Part shown: positions 37,408 through 46,986 of the stretch, one piece after another
Layout: every line of letters starts with the position of its first letter
Numbering within the stretch: the first letter of the stretch is position 1
From: Pseudomonadota bacterium
GTDB taxonomy: Bacteria > Pseudomonadota > Gammaproteobacteria > Burkholderiales > Ferrovaceae
DNA length: 64,000 nucleotides
Direction of reading: 5' to 3'
Assembly: GCA_021805445.1 (NCBI GenBank)
Contig: JAJZFH010000007.1
Span: 37,991-101,990 of the forward strand
The notes under the pieces: generated by a model
The model's database searches: none
The model's input: only the letters and a program-made list of their open reading frames with translations
Told to the model about the DNA's origin: nothing
Translations under genes and position numbers: made by a program

Positions 37408-38291
37408 GATCCTTCCTGCCATTGTCGTCGTGCCGTGCGGGCCTTCCGCATGAAATCCTCCAGGGCCGCCCCGTCTGCGTTATCCAGCCATTCCATGAGT
37501 TGCTCGAGTTGATCCCGGTAGCGGGACAATTCCACTTTGAGAACTCCCCGATTGGCCAGACTGATGTCACGCCACATTTCCGCATTGCTGCCTGCAATCC
37601 GGGTAAAATCGCGGAACCCGCTGGCGGCAAAGCGAAACAGGGTAGCCGCATCCGGACGCTGGGCAATCTCGTAAACCAGCGCAAAACTCAGAAGATGGGG
37701 CAAATGGCTGACAACCCCGAAAATTTCATCATGACGGGTCACGGTCTGGCATTCCACACGGGCGCCACACAGTTCCCAGCAGGATCGCACCCAGGCCAGA
37801 GGATGAGGCAAGGTCTCTTCGAGCGGAGTCAGGATCACGGTGCGGTCCTGAAACAACCCCGCTTGGGCAGCGCGTACGCCACTCAATTCTGCGCCTGCAA
37901 TGGGATGCCCCGGAACAAACCGGGTCACCGCCGGCCCCAGGTATCTGCGGGCGGCTTCCACCAGACTGGCTTTGGTGCTGCCGACGTCCGTCACCACGGC
38001 CACCGGATTGAGATTGGGGGCCATGAGTTCGAACAGTTCCGCCATCTGCCCCACCGGTACCGCCATCAAAACCATATCCGCTTCCCGGACCACGCTCGCC
38101 AGATCCACGCTACCCTGATCGATGACCCCCAGTTGACGGGCTGCCGCCAGATTCACCTCATCCCGATCATAACCGGCAATATGCATCTGCGGAGCCGCCT
38201 GACGCAAGGCCAGAGCAAAGGACCCGCCCATCAGTCCAACCCCGAGAATGGCCAGACGGCGGGGAATTTTGGAAACCAGATCCACGTTCAC
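37404..38291 (-). CDS. tyrA: Prephenate dehydrogenase
   Basis: Oxidative decarboxylation of prephenate (or arogenate) in tyrosine synthesis. N-terminal dinucleotide motif LAILGVGLMGGSFALAL, then VTDVGSTKASLVEAA and the active-site PGHPIAGAELSGV. The length of 295 residues lacks a chorismate mutase domain; that activity is on PheA. Stops and starts overlap with hisC and aroA, so it is part of a tightly coupled operon. Confidence 0.95.
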   Translation of the reverse strand: MNVDLVSKIPRRLAILGVGLMGGSFALALRQAAPQMHIAGYDRDEVNLAAARQLGVIDQGSVDLASVVREADMVLMAVPVGQMAELFELMAPNLNPVAVVTDVGSTKASLVEAARRYLGPAVTRFVPGHPIAGAELSGVRAAQAGLFQDRTVILTPLEETLPHPLAWVRSCWELCGARVECQTVTRHDEIFGVVSHLPHLLSFALVYEIAQRPDAATLFRFAASGFRDFTRIAGSNAEMWRDISLANRGVLKVELSRYRDQLEQLMEWLDNADGAALEDFMRKARTARRQWQEGS

Positions 38292-39418
38292 ACGACCACG
38301 ACCGAGACCGGAGTCTGAGCCCCCAGCGTCTGTGTGAGCGCTTCGATGAAACGCCGGTTCTCGGAGGGTGTGCCAATGCTCACGCGCAGATGATGGGGTA
38401 GCCCATAGGCATCCAACGGGCGAACGATGACTCCTTGCCGGAGCAACTGATCATAGATTTTTCTGCCCTGCCCCACCGCCACCGTCATGAAATTGCCGAA
38501 AGAGGGGAGGCAGGATAGCCCAAGGGAGCCGAAGGCTTCTTTCAGGAAGCGGCGTCCCTGCGCATTCAAAGTCCGTGTGCATTCCAGAAATTCCCGATCT
38601 CCCAGCGCCGCGCTGGCAGCACGCAGACCCGGCACGGACACATTGAAAGGTTGGCGTACCCGATTGAGCAGTGCAATCAGTTGGGGATGTCCCATCCCAA
38701 ATCCCACGCGCAGCCCAGCCAATCCATAAGCCTTTGAAAAAGTTCTACAGATCAGCAGGTTAGGAAACTCATCCAACCAGGCGATCGGATCGTAGCGCTG
38801 ATCCTCCGACAGATATTCGGTATAGGCTTCATCGAGCACCACCACGACTTCGGGTGGAATCTGGCTCAATCCAGCGTGGAGGTCACCGCCAGGCAAGAAT
38901 GTGCCCGTTGGATTATTGGGATTGGCGATGAACAGGACCCGGGTGTCCGGACGAATGGCCCGGATCATGGCCGGGAGGTCATGCCCGAACTGAAACGCGG
39001 GAACTTCGATGCCCTGTGCCCCCATGGTCTGGGTTGAAATGGGATAAACGGCAAATCCGTATTGTGCATAAACCGCCGAGGTACCCGGCCCCAGAAAGGT
39101 GCGTGCCACCAGATCCAGAATATCATTGGACCCGTTACCCAGGATGAAATGATCGAGACCGAGGGGGTAGTGCGCACTCAAGGCGGTTTTGAGTTCGAAG
39201 CCATTGCCATCCGGGTAGAGCGCCAATTCCCCCGCCAGCGCAGCGATGGCCTCGAGGGCGTGCGGACTGGGCCCCAAGGGGTTTTCGTTGGAAGCCAACT
39301 TGATGATGGAAGTCAAGCCCAGTTCCCGTTCCAGTTCCGCCATGGGTTTACCGGGTTGGTAGGGGGCCAGATGACGCACATGGTCTGCCACCAGATCACA
39401 ATAGCGCAGTTTCTTCAT
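38288..39418 (-). CDS. hisC: Histidinol-phosphate aminotransferase (aromatic type)
   Basis: PLP aminotransferase. KLASNENPLGPSPHALEAI, ANPNNPTGTF, DEAYTEYL and the PLP-lysine segment CRTFSKAYGLAGLRVGFG are present; 376 residues. In this position (pheA-hisC-tyrA) the family often acts on both histidinol phosphate and aromatic keto acids, so a role in tyrosine and phenylalanine synthesis is likely. Whether it is the only HisC in the genome cannot be told here. Confidence 0.93.
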   Translation of the reverse strand: MKKLRYCDLVADHVRHLAPYQPGKPMAELERELGLTSIIKLASNENPLGPSPHALEAIAALAGELALYPDGNGFELKTALSAHYPLGLDHFILGNGSNDILDLVARTFLGPGTSAVYAQYGFAVYPISTQTMGAQGIEVPAFQFGHDLPAMIRAIRPDTRVLFIANPNNPTGTFLPGGDLHAGLSQIPPEVVVVLDEAYTEYLSEDQRYDPIAWLDEFPNLLICRTFSKAYGLAGLRVGFGMGHPQLIALLNRVRQPFNVSVPGLRAASAALGDREFLECTRTLNAQGRRFLKEAFGSLGLSCLPSFGNFMTVAVGQGRKIYDQLLRQGVIVRPLDAYGLPHHLRVSIGTPSENRRFIEALTQTLGAQTPVSVVVV

Positions 39419-40500
39419 ACCGACACCATCGCAGGATAAGATCCCAACACTTTGACAAAGATAGAATTTTTTTTGATTTCCCGAAGGACGCGAGCCACCC
39501 GCTCTTCGCTTTGATGCCCCTCGAGGTCAATGTAGAAAACGTAGGACCAAAGATGGGTACGGGCCGGACGGGATTCGAGGCGCGACATGCTGACCCCCTC
39601 CTCCGCCAAAGGTGTGAGCAGCGCATGAATGGCCCCGGGGCGATTTTCCACCCCCACCACCAAAGAAGTTTTATCTTTTCCCGAAGGTTGAGCCACCAAA
39701 TGCCCAAATACCAGAAAGCGGGTCGTATTGTCCGTCTGGTCTTCAATGCGTCGCGCCACCGGATTCAACCCATAGGGTTCTGCCGCCAGATCGCCGGCAA
39801 TCGCTGCCCATGCCTCGGAACTACTCCCCACCAGACGTGCAGCCTCACTGTTACTGGTCACAGGAATGCGCTGGGCCCGGGGCAAATGGGCATCCAGCCA
39901 GTGATGGCATTGTCCCAGGGATTGGCTATGGGAGTAGACATGCGTGATCTCGCTCAGCGCGAGGGAAGCGTTGCGCACCAACAACTGGTGATGAATCGGC
40001 AGCATGACTTCACCACAGGCCTGCAGGGGGGTATTCACCATCTGGTCAAGGATGATTCCCACCGCACCTTCGGTGGAATTCTCCACGGGGACCACTGCAA
40101 AGTCCGTTTCATCGGCTTCCACGACCCGAAAGATCTCCCCCAGAGAGTCACAATGGCGACGTTCCGCAGCATGACCGAAATGGCGCACCACGGCAGCTTC
40201 CGAAAAACTTCCCTGAGGTCCCAGACAAGCCACGCTGACGGGACGCTCATAGGCCAGACAGGCCGACATGATTTCCCGGAACAAAAAAACCACTGAAGCC
40301 CCGGGCAAGGGTCCGTCGTTGGCATCCTTCAGACGTTGCAGGATCTGGGCTTCCCGCTCGGGACGATAGAGGACACCCGTCTTCAGGTGGCCTATCTGAC
40401 CTGCCGCTTGGGCGCGCTGGTTCAACAAGGACAGAATCTGGTCATCGATTCCATCGATCATCTGTCGCAACGTTTTAAGACGCTGAGCCGTATCATCCAT
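39415..40500 (-). CDS. pheA: Bifunctional chorismate mutase/prephenate dehydratase
   Basis: Makes phenylpyruvate from chorismate. Domains in order: AroQ chorismate mutase (about residues 1-85, LRQMIDGIDDQILSLLNQRA), prephenate dehydratase (about 95-270, with LGPQGSFSEAAVV and VPVENSTEGAVG), and a C-terminal ACT domain (VGVENRPGAIHALL) with the ESRPARTHLWSYVFYID phenylalanine-binding motif. 361 residues. The ATG overlaps the end of serC by eight bases. Confidence 0.96.
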   Translation of the reverse strand: MDDTAQRLKTLRQMIDGIDDQILSLLNQRAQAAGQIGHLKTGVLYRPEREAQILQRLKDANDGPLPGASVVFLFREIMSACLAYERPVSVACLGPQGSFSEAAVVRHFGHAAERRHCDSLGEIFRVVEADETDFAVVPVENSTEGAVGIILDQMVNTPLQACGEVMLPIHHQLLVRNASLALSEITHVYSHSQSLGQCHHWLDAHLPRAQRIPVTSNSEAARLVGSSSEAWAAIAGDLAAEPYGLNPVARRIEDQTDNTTRFLVFGHLVAQPSGKDKTSLVVGVENRPGAIHALLTPLAEEGVSMSRLESRPARTHLWSYVFYIDLEGHQSEERVARVLREIKKNSIFVKVLGSYPAMVSV

Positions 40501-41572
40501 AGTGTCGCTCGAACTCCTCGAGGAAATCCACCAGAGCATGCACCCCTGCCACCGACATGGCATTATAAATCGAGGCACGCATCCCCCCCAACATGCGATG
40601 ACCCCGCAGTTGGAGCAGGTGCCGGCTCTCGGCCTCACGCAAAAAAACCTCGTCCAATACGGGATCCAGCAAATGAAATGGTATGTTCATACGCGAACGA
40701 TCGGTAGGTTTGACGGTGGTTCGGTAAAAACCACTCCGATCCAGTGCCGCATAAAGTAATTCAGATTTTTGTTGGGCCTGCCGATCCATGACCTCCAGTC
40801 CGCCCTGACGTTTGATCCACTGAAACACCAGACCTGCAACCCAGATGGTAAAGGTGGGGGGGGTGTTGAGCATGGAATTGGCCAGGACCTGGGCATGGTA
40901 ATCCATCAAAAACGGGGTCCCTGGCGCTGGGGGACGCAATAAATCATCACGAATGATGACCAGACTCAGTCCAGCGGGCCCGATATTCTTCTGGGCTCCG
41001 GCATAAATCATCCCAAAACGCTCCACCGGCACCGGCCGGGACAGAAAGTGAGATGACATGTCCACCACCAGGGGAACCTTGCCCACCTCCGGAATCCAGT
41101 TGAATTCCAGCCCGTCGATGGTTTCATTGGAGCAATAGTGAACATAAGCCGCCCCAGGGTCCAGACGCCACTCGCCGGGGGCAGGTAAGGCACAAAATTT
41201 ATCCCTGCGATTGGAAGCGGCAATGTTGACCTGACAGTAGCGCCGCCCTTCTTCAATGGCGCGATAGGACCAATAGCCGGTTTCGATATAATCCGCTCGG
41301 GAACGCCCCTGCAACAGGTTGAGCGGGATCATGTCCCAATGGGCGCTTGCACCTTCTTGACAGAAGATGACCCGATAATGGTCCGGAACGGTCAGCAAGG
41401 AGCGCAGGTCCTGCTCTGCCGTTGCCAGAATTTCCATGAATTCCGGCCCGCGATGACTGAGTTCCATCACCGAGACCCCCTTGCCGCGCCAGTCCAGTAA
41501 CTCCTCTTGAACCTGAGTCAACACTTCCGTGGGGAGCGTGGCAGGGCCCGCTGAAAAATTATACGCTCTCAC
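40493..41572 (-). CDS. serC: Phosphoserine aminotransferase
   Basis: Second step of serine synthesis and also used in pyridoxal phosphate synthesis. N-terminal YNFSAGPATLPTEVL, EGASAHWDMIPLNLL, and the PLP lysine in IYAGAQKNIGPAGLSLVII are clear; 359 residues. It starts five bases after the gyrA stop and overlaps pheA. Confidence 0.97.
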   Translation of the reverse strand: MRAYNFSAGPATLPTEVLTQVQEELLDWRGKGVSVMELSHRGPEFMEILATAEQDLRSLLTVPDHYRVIFCQEGASAHWDMIPLNLLQGRSRADYIETGYWSYRAIEEGRRYCQVNIAASNRRDKFCALPAPGEWRLDPGAAYVHYCSNETIDGLEFNWIPEVGKVPLVVDMSSHFLSRPVPVERFGMIYAGAQKNIGPAGLSLVIIRDDLLRPPAPGTPFLMDYHAQVLANSMLNTPPTFTIWVAGLVFQWIKRQGGLEVMDRQAQQKSELLYAALDRSGFYRTTVKPTDRSRMNIPFHLLDPVLDEVFLREAESRHLLQLRGHRMLGGMRASIYNAMSVAGVHALVDFLEEFERHYG

Positions 41573-41577
41573 GACAG

Positions 41578-44130
41578 TCAGTCCAACGTTTCGTCTGAAG
41601 ACGATTCATCCGCACGGGTCAGACAGACCAATTTTTCACCCTCATCCAGGGCGATCAGGGTGACGCCTTGCGTCGCCCGCCCCATTTCGCGAATCTCCTG
41701 CACGCGCGTGCGGATCAACACCCCACCCGTGGTGATCAGCATCAATTCCTCTTCCGGATCGACCAGGGCGGCACTGACGACCTTGCCATTTCTGGCGGAG
41801 GTCTGAATCGCAATGATGCCCTGCCCTCCTCGTCCATGTCGGGTATATTCCAGGACGGAGGTGCGCTTGCCAAAGCCGTTCTCGGTGGCCGTCAAAACAG
41901 ACTGCCGTTCATGTTCGGCCACCAGCAGGGCGATGATGCGTTTTCCTTCCGGCAGGCGCATGCCGCGCACCCCATGGGCATTCCGCCCCATGGGACGAAC
42001 ATCGCTTTCGGCAAAACGGATGGCTTTCCCTTCGTCGGAAAACAGCATCACATCGTGCTGGCCATCCGTAATGGCTACTCCCACCAGATAATCCTCGGCG
42101 TCCAGGTCAAGGGCGATGATCCCCGCCGTCCGGGGACGAGAGAAATCACTGAGCGAGGTTTTCTTGACGGTCCCAAAGGAGGTGGCCATGAAGACATAAT
42201 GTTCTGCATCAAAAGTTTTGACGGGCAGGACTGCCGTGATCTTTTCTCCTGTCTCCAGCGGCAGCAAGTTCACGATGGGCTTGCCACGACTCGTCCGATT
42301 GCCCACGGGAACCTGGTAGACCCGTAACCAGTAGACGCGTCCGCGCGTTGAGAAGCAGAGGATATGGTCGTGGGTATTGGCCACGAAAAGTCGTTCGATG
42401 AAATCGTCTTCCTTGGTGGTCGTGGCCTGCTTCCCTCGCCCGCCTCGCCGTTGCGCGCGATAGTCCGCAACCGGTTGGGATTTTATATACCCCCCGTGAG
42501 TCAGGGTCACGACCCGCTCTTCAGGGGTAATCAGATCCTCGATGTCGATATCTTCGGCATTGATGACGATTTCACTGCGTCTTTCATCCCCGAATGTCGT
42601 CCGGATGACCTCCAGTTCCTGTGCAATGATGCGCGTGATGCGTTCAGGATTCGCCAGAATATCAAGCAAGTCCACGATCCTTTCCATGATCTCGCGATAT
42701 TCTTCACGAATCTTGTCCTGTTCCAGACCGGTCAGGCGCTGTAATTGCATCTCGAGAATAGCTACTGCTTGCGGTTCGGACAAACGATAGCCCGCCTCCC
42801 CCCAACCAAATTCTTCTCCAATGGCAACAGGACGGGACGCATTTTCCGGAGAACGAGCCAGCATCTCCTGGACCAGTTCAGAAAGCCAGAGGCGGGCCAT
42901 CAAAGCCGCCTTGGCCTCTACCCGCGAGGCAGCGGCACGAATCAAGGCCACGATCTCGTCCACATTGGACAAAGCCACGGCCAAACCCTCCAGAATATGT
43001 GCCCGGTCACGGGCCTTTCCCAGGTCAAAGAAAGTGCGGCGCGTGACCACCTCGCGCCGATGGCGCAGAAAGGCCTCCAGAAACTGTTTGAGATTGAGCA
43101 GGCGCGGCTGGTTGTCCACCAGGGCCACCATGTTCATCCCGAAAGATTCCTGGATCGGCGTCATCTTGTACAGATTGTTCAGTACCACTTCCGGCACTTC
43201 ACCACGCTTGAGTTCGATGACCACCCGCATCCCGGACTTGTCCGATTCGTCGCGCAGGTCAGAAATCCCCTCGATGCGTTTTTCCCGCACCAACTCGGCA
43301 ATTTTCACGATCAGGTTGGCCTTGTTGACCTGATAGGGCAATTCATCCACGATCAGGGCCTGGCGCCCTCCCTTCTCCAGATCTTCCACGTGGGTGCGCG
43401 CACGCATCAACACACGTCCGCGTCCGGTCAAGTAACCTTGCCGGATCGAGGCCGTACCGTAGATGATCGCTCGTGTCGGAAAATCCGGAGCGGGGACCAA
43501 TTCGATCAGATCCTCGATATCGACGGCAGGATTGGCCAGCAGTACCAGACAGGCTTGAATCACTTCCCTGAGGTTATGAGGCGGGATATTGGTCGCCATG
43601 CCCACCGCAATGCCCGATGAACCATTGACCAGAAGGTTGGGGAAACGGGCAGGCAGAATCAGGGGCTCATGTTCCGACCCGTCATAGTTTGGGCCGAAAT
43701 TTACAGTTTCACGGTCGATGTCCGCCAGCAGTTCATGGGTCATCCGAGCCATGCGGATTTCCGTATAACGCATGGCTGCCGGATTGTCTCCGTCCACGGA
43801 TCCGAAGTTTCCCTGCCCATCGATGAGCGGATAACGCAGGGAAAATTCCTGGGCCATGCGCACGATGGCGTCATAGACTGCGGTGTCTCCATGGGGATGG
43901 TACTTACCGATCACATCCCCGACGATACGGGCCGATTTTTTGTAGGGCTTGTTGTAATCGTTGGACAATTCGTGCATGGCGAAGAGCACGCGTCGATGCA
44001 CGGGTTTCAGGCCGTCTCGCACATCTGGCAGAGCCCGCCCGACAATCACGCTCATGGCGTATTCCAGGTAGGAACGACGCATTTCATCTTCAAGGGTGAC
44101 AGGTAGGGTTTCTTTGGCAAAGGCAGTCAT
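41578..44130 (-). CDS. gyrA: DNA gyrase subunit A
   Basis: Breakage-reunion subunit of gyrase. Catalytic Tyr122 is in [13 protein letters not shown]; the quinolone-resistance region reads [15 protein letters not shown], with Thr at position 83 and Asp at 87, a common wild-type variant. The C-terminal wrapping domain has the GyrA box ([11 protein letters not shown]). The length is 850 residues. The leader has no good Shine-Dalgarno sequence. It heads the long gyrA-serC-pheA-hisC-tyrA-aroA-cmk-rpsA-ihfB run. Confidence 0.98.
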   Translation of the reverse strand: MTAFAKETLPVTLEDEMRRSYLEYAMSVIVGRALPDVRDGLKPVHRRVLFAMHELSNDYNKPYKKSARIVGDVIGKYHPHGDTAVYDAIVRMAQEFSLRYPLIDGQGNFGSVDGDNPAAMRYTEIRMARMTHELLADIDRETVNFGPNYDGSEHEPLILPARFPNLLVNGSSGIAVGMATNIPPHNLREVIQACLVLLANPAVDIEDLIELVPAPDFPTRAIIYGTASIRQGYLTGRGRVLMRARTHVEDLEKGGRQALIVDELPYQVNKANLIVKIAELVREKRIEGISDLRDESDKSGMRVVIELKRGEVPEVVLNNLYKMTPIQESFGMNMVALVDNQPRLLNLKQFLEAFLRHRREVVTRRTFFDLGKARDRAHILEGLAVALSNVDEIVALIRAAASRVEAKAALMARLWLSELVQEMLARSPENASRPVAIGEEFGWGEAGYRLSEPQAVAILEMQLQRLTGLEQDKIREEYREIMERIVDLLDILANPERITRIIAQELEVIRTTFGDERRSEIVINAEDIDIEDLITPEERVVTLTHGGYIKSQPVADYRAQRRGGRGKQATTTKEDDFIERLFVANTHDHILCFSTRGRVYWLRVYQVPVGNRTSRGKPIVNLLPLETGEKITAVLPVKTFDAEHYVFMATSFGTVKKTSLSDFSRPRTAGIIALDLDAEDYLVGVAITDGQHDVMLFSDEGKAIRFAESDVRPMGRNAHGVRGMRLPEGKRIIALLVAEHERQSVLTATENGFGKRTSVLEYTRHGRGGQGIIAIQTSARNGKVVSAALVDPEEELMLITTGGVLIRTRVQEIREMGRATQGVTLIALDEGEKLVCLTRADESSSDETLD

Positions 44131-44215
44131 GGGGGAGGCTTCAGGCTAGAAAAAAGGAAAGGGCAGCAACAAATTCTCTCAATGGTATCATAACCCGCCA
44201 GATTCAGGATTGCCT

Positions 44216-44221
44216 TATAAT
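44216..44221 (+). promoter_or_regulatory. Candidate -10 element for ubiG
   Basis: A perfect TATAAT ends seven bases before the ATG at 44228, so transcription would begin at or next to the start codon and yield a leaderless mRNA. There is no clear -35 box in the gap to the divergent gyrA. Confidence 0.45.
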
Positions 44222-44227
44222 GCCCCC

Positions 44228-44944
44228 ATGATGACCCTTTCGACGCACACCAACCACGATCCGGCAGAACTCGCCAAATTCAGTCAACTGGCCCACCGCT
44301 GGTGGGATCCGGGGAGCGAATTCAAGCCGCTCCACGATCTCAACCCTCACCGTCTGGCGTGGATCGGGAAGTGGGGATCCCTCTCGGACAAGCAGGTATT
44401 GGACGTAGGATGTGGCGGAGGGATTCTGAGTGAATCCATGGCCCGCCTGGGCGCGCGGGTTCACGGCATCGATTTGGCCGAGAAGCCCTTGGGCGTTGCC
44501 CGGCTCCATGCACTGGAACACGATATTGCGCTCACCTACGAAGCCATTGCGGCGGAAACCCTGGCCCAACGGGAAGCCCGACATTATGACGTGATCACCT
44601 GCATGGAAATGCTCGAACATGTGCCTGACCCGGCCAGCGTGATACGGGCATGCGCCCGGTTGATCAAACCCGGGGGTTTCGTCTTTTTTTCCACCCTCAA
44701 CCGCACGCTCAAATCCTACCTCTTCGCCATTCTGGGTGCCGAGTACCTGTTACGCCTGCTGCCGCGCGGAACCCACGAGCACGGACGTTTCATCAAACCC
44801 TCCGAATTATCGCGTTGGGCACGCCATGCCGGCCTGGAAGTTCGGGAAATCGAAGGGATTCACTACCACCCGGTAACTCGCCAGTATCATTTGGGACCTG
44901 GCCCCGATGTCAACTACCTGATGTGTTGTCAAGCGTCCCTCTGA
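44228..44944 (+). CDS. ubiG: Ubiquinone biosynthesis O-methyltransferase
   Basis: SAM-dependent methyltransferase carrying out both O-methylations of ubiquinone synthesis. The N-terminal [23 protein letters not shown] motif [20 protein letters not shown], and [17 protein letters not shown] are typical. About 238 residues. Two adjacent ATGs (44228, 44231) follow a run of C with no Shine-Dalgarno sequence. It is divergent from gyrA and followed by a HAD phosphatase gene overlapping its end, a grouping also known from Pseudomonas. Confidence 0.96.
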   Translation: MMTLSTHTNHDPAELAKFSQLAHRWWDPGSEFKPLHDLNPHRLAWIGKWGSLSDKQVLDVGCGGGILSESMARLGARVHGIDLAEKPLGVARLHALEHDIALTYEAIAAETLAQREARHYDVITCMEMLEHVPDPASVIRACARLIKPGGFVFFSTLNRTLKSYLFAILGAEYLLRLLPRGTHEHGRFIKPSELSRWARHAGLEVREIEGIHYHPVTRQYHLGPGPDVNYLMCCQASL

Positions 44945-45600
44945 TCCGTGGGGTTCTGTTCGATCTGGACGGAACTCTGGTGGATTCGGCTCCGGATCTG
45001 GGCGGCGCACTCAACGAACTGTGCCTGCGCTATCAGCGCACGCCCCTGAGTCCGGCGCACTACCGTCTCTTTGTCTCGCAGGGCGCGCGCGGACTCCTGC
45101 ATGCAGGATTTGACATTCAACCCGGCGACCTCTTCTACGAAGAATTACGGGATGAATTCCTTACCCTCTACGAAGCCCGGCTGTCCCGGGAAAGCCACCT
45201 CTTCGCCCCTATTCCCGCCCTCCTCCAGGAACTGGAAAAACGGTGCGTACCCTGGGGCATCGTCACCAACAAGGTCACACGTTTCACCCAACCGCTGGTA
45301 AATCAGTTGGGCCTGTTCCCAAGCCACGGCTGCCTCATCAGTGGAGACACCTGCGCGCATCCCAAACCCTGGCCCGATCCTCTGCTCGCGGCGGCCCGTC
45401 GACTGCAACTGGAGCCCGCGCACCTCATCTATGTCGGAGATGACGAGCGCGACATGAATGCGGCCCAGGCGGCGGGCATGGGCGGGGTGATTGCTGGCTG
45501 GGGGTACCTGGCCCCAGGGTCTTGCCCCATCGAAGAATGGCCTGCCTGCGCCCATCTCCAGCACCCCGCAGAAGTCCTGGACCTGCTTCCCACCCATTGA
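44923..45600 (+). CDS. gph: HAD phosphatase: phosphoglycolate phosphatase or MupP
   Basis: Haloacid dehalogenase-family phosphatase of about 225 residues. Motif I is [19 protein letters not shown], motif II IVTNK, motif III around [10 protein letters not shown], and motif [14 protein letters not shown]. No ATG is near the family start; GTG at 44923 (or TTG at 44926) inside the end of ubiG is the only reasonable beginning, giving a 22-base overlap. Family members beside ubiG are called Gph, but the Pseudomonas neighbour of ubiG is MupP, which acts on N-acetylmuramate 6-phosphate. With glcDEF in the same window, glycolate salvage is also plausible. Activity is unresolved. Confidence 0.83.
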   Translation: MLSSVPLIRGVLFDLDGTLVDSAPDLGGALNELCLRYQRTPLSPAHYRLFVSQGARGLLHAGFDIQPGDLFYEELRDEFLTLYEARLSRESHLFAPIPALLQELEKRCVPWGIVTNKVTRFTQPLVNQLGLFPSHGCLISGDTCAHPKPWPDPLLAAARRLQLEPAHLIYVGDDERDMNAAQAAGMGGVIAGWGYLAPGSCPIEEWPACAHLQHPAEVLDLLPTH

Positions 45601-45622
45601 TTTCTCTTGTCGAGCACAGCCC

Positions 45623-46954
45623 ATGAATGCCCTCTCTCGCACCCCGGAACTGCTGGCCCCTTGTGGTTCCCTCACCATGTTGCAAACTGCCCTCGATTTT
45701 GGCGCGGATGCCGTCTACGCGGGACAGCCCCGTTACAGTTTACGGGTCCGCAACAACGACTTTGGCAAGAATGAGAACCTGGCAGAAGGCATTCGACGTA
45801 TCCATCAGGCAGGAAAAAAATTCTATCTGGTCAGCAACCTGATTCCTCACAACGCCAAAATCCGTACCTTCATCGCCGATATGGCCCCAATCATCGCCCT
45901 GAAGCCCGATGCGCTGATCATGTCCGATCCCGGTCTGATGCTGATGGTCCGCGAACATTGGCCCGAGCAACCCATTCATCTATCGGTCCAGGCCAATACC
46001 GTCAATTACGCCAGTGTCCGGTTTTGGGCATCCGTGGGCATCCAGCGCATCATCCTGTCCCGCGAATTGTCACTGGATGAAATCTCCGAGATCCGCCAGG
46101 AATGCCCGGACATGGAACTGGAGGTCTTCATTCATGGTGCCCTGTGCATTGCTTACTCCGGACGCTGCCTGCTCTCAGGCTATTTCAACCACCGCGACCC
46201 CAATCAGGGCACCTGTACCAATTCCTGCCGCTGGAATTATTCCCTGAAACCGGGAGAATCCGAGACTTCGGGACAGGCCTGCCAGTCCTCTGTCGCCCCC
46301 CGGGAATTTTATCTCGAAGAAGCCGAACGCCCCGGTCAACTCATGCCCATCGAGGAAGACGAGCATGGGACCTACATTCTCAACTCGAAGGATCTGCGCG
46401 CTCTGGAACACGTCGCCCAGTTGACGGCTATCGGCGTGAATTCCTTAAAAATCGAGGGACGTACGAAATCCCCCTACTATGTCGCCCGCACCTGCCAGAC
46501 CTACCGTCAGGCCATCGATGATGCCGTGGCGGGACGCGCCCTCGACCCTGGCCTCCTGCGTCAACTGGAAGGTTTGGCCAATCGGGGGTATACGGCGGGA
46601 TTTTATGAACGGCACCCCGACCAAACCTACCAGAATTACCTGCGCGGCCATTCGGAATCCAAACGCAGTCTGTACGTCGGAAACGTGGTGGGTTATGAGG
46701 CCGATGGATGGGCACGAGTCACGGTACGTAACCGTTTTTCCTGCGGCGATCATTTGGAAATCATCCACCCTTCCGGAAATCTCGATATCGTCGTCACCGG
46801 ATTGCATTCCCTCGAACGCAGGCCCCAAGCAGTCGCCCCCGGTAGTGGGCATACGGTCTGTCTTCCTCTCCCCGCCGGCTACGAAGGGGCCTTTTTGGCC
46901 CGCTATCTGGAAGAAGAGATTCCCTCCGCCGAAAACGACGCAAGTCCTTCCTGA
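45623..46954 (+). CDS. trhP: tRNA 5-hydroxyuridine synthesis protein TrhP (peptidase U32 family)
   Basis: Member of the YegQ/TrhP branch of the U32 family, which is required for prephenate-dependent hydroxylation of wobble uridine in tRNA. PELLAPCGSLTMLQTALDFG opens the protein; IHGALCIAYSGRCLLSGYF and NQGTCTNSCRW supply the conserved cysteines of a likely iron-sulfur site; LKIEGRTKSPYYVA follows. The length is 443 residues against 453 for E. coli YegQ. Starts at the ATG after the gph stop. It converges on tolC; a weak GAGGA/TCCTC hairpin lies between them without a T-run. Confidence 0.9.
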   Translation: MNALSRTPELLAPCGSLTMLQTALDFGADAVYAGQPRYSLRVRNNDFGKNENLAEGIRRIHQAGKKFYLVSNLIPHNAKIRTFIADMAPIIALKPDALIMSDPGLMLMVREHWPEQPIHLSVQANTVNYASVRFWASVGIQRIILSRELSLDEISEIRQECPDMELEVFIHGALCIAYSGRCLLSGYFNHRDPNQGTCTNSCRWNYSLKPGESETSGQACQSSVAPREFYLEEAERPGQLMPIEEDEHGTYILNSKDLRALEHVAQLTAIGVNSLKIEGRTKSPYYVARTCQTYRQAIDDAVAGRALDPGLLRQLEGLANRGYTAGFYERHPDQTYQNYLRGHSESKRSLYVGNVVGYEADGWARVTVRNRFSCGDHLEIIHPSGNLDIVVTGLHSLERRPQAVAPGSGHTVCLPLPAGYEGAFLARYLEEEIPSAENDASPS

Positions 46955-46986
46955 GGATCCCGCAGGATTCCTCGATCATTGGCCGA

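Noticed and set aside
42745..43620. A 291-codon open frame opposite gyrA
   Set aside because: Antisense to the conserved breakage-reunion domain; no recognisable features.
46955..46986. Hairpin between trhP and tolC as a bidirectional terminator
   Set aside because: Only five continuous pairs with interruptions and no T-run on either strand.
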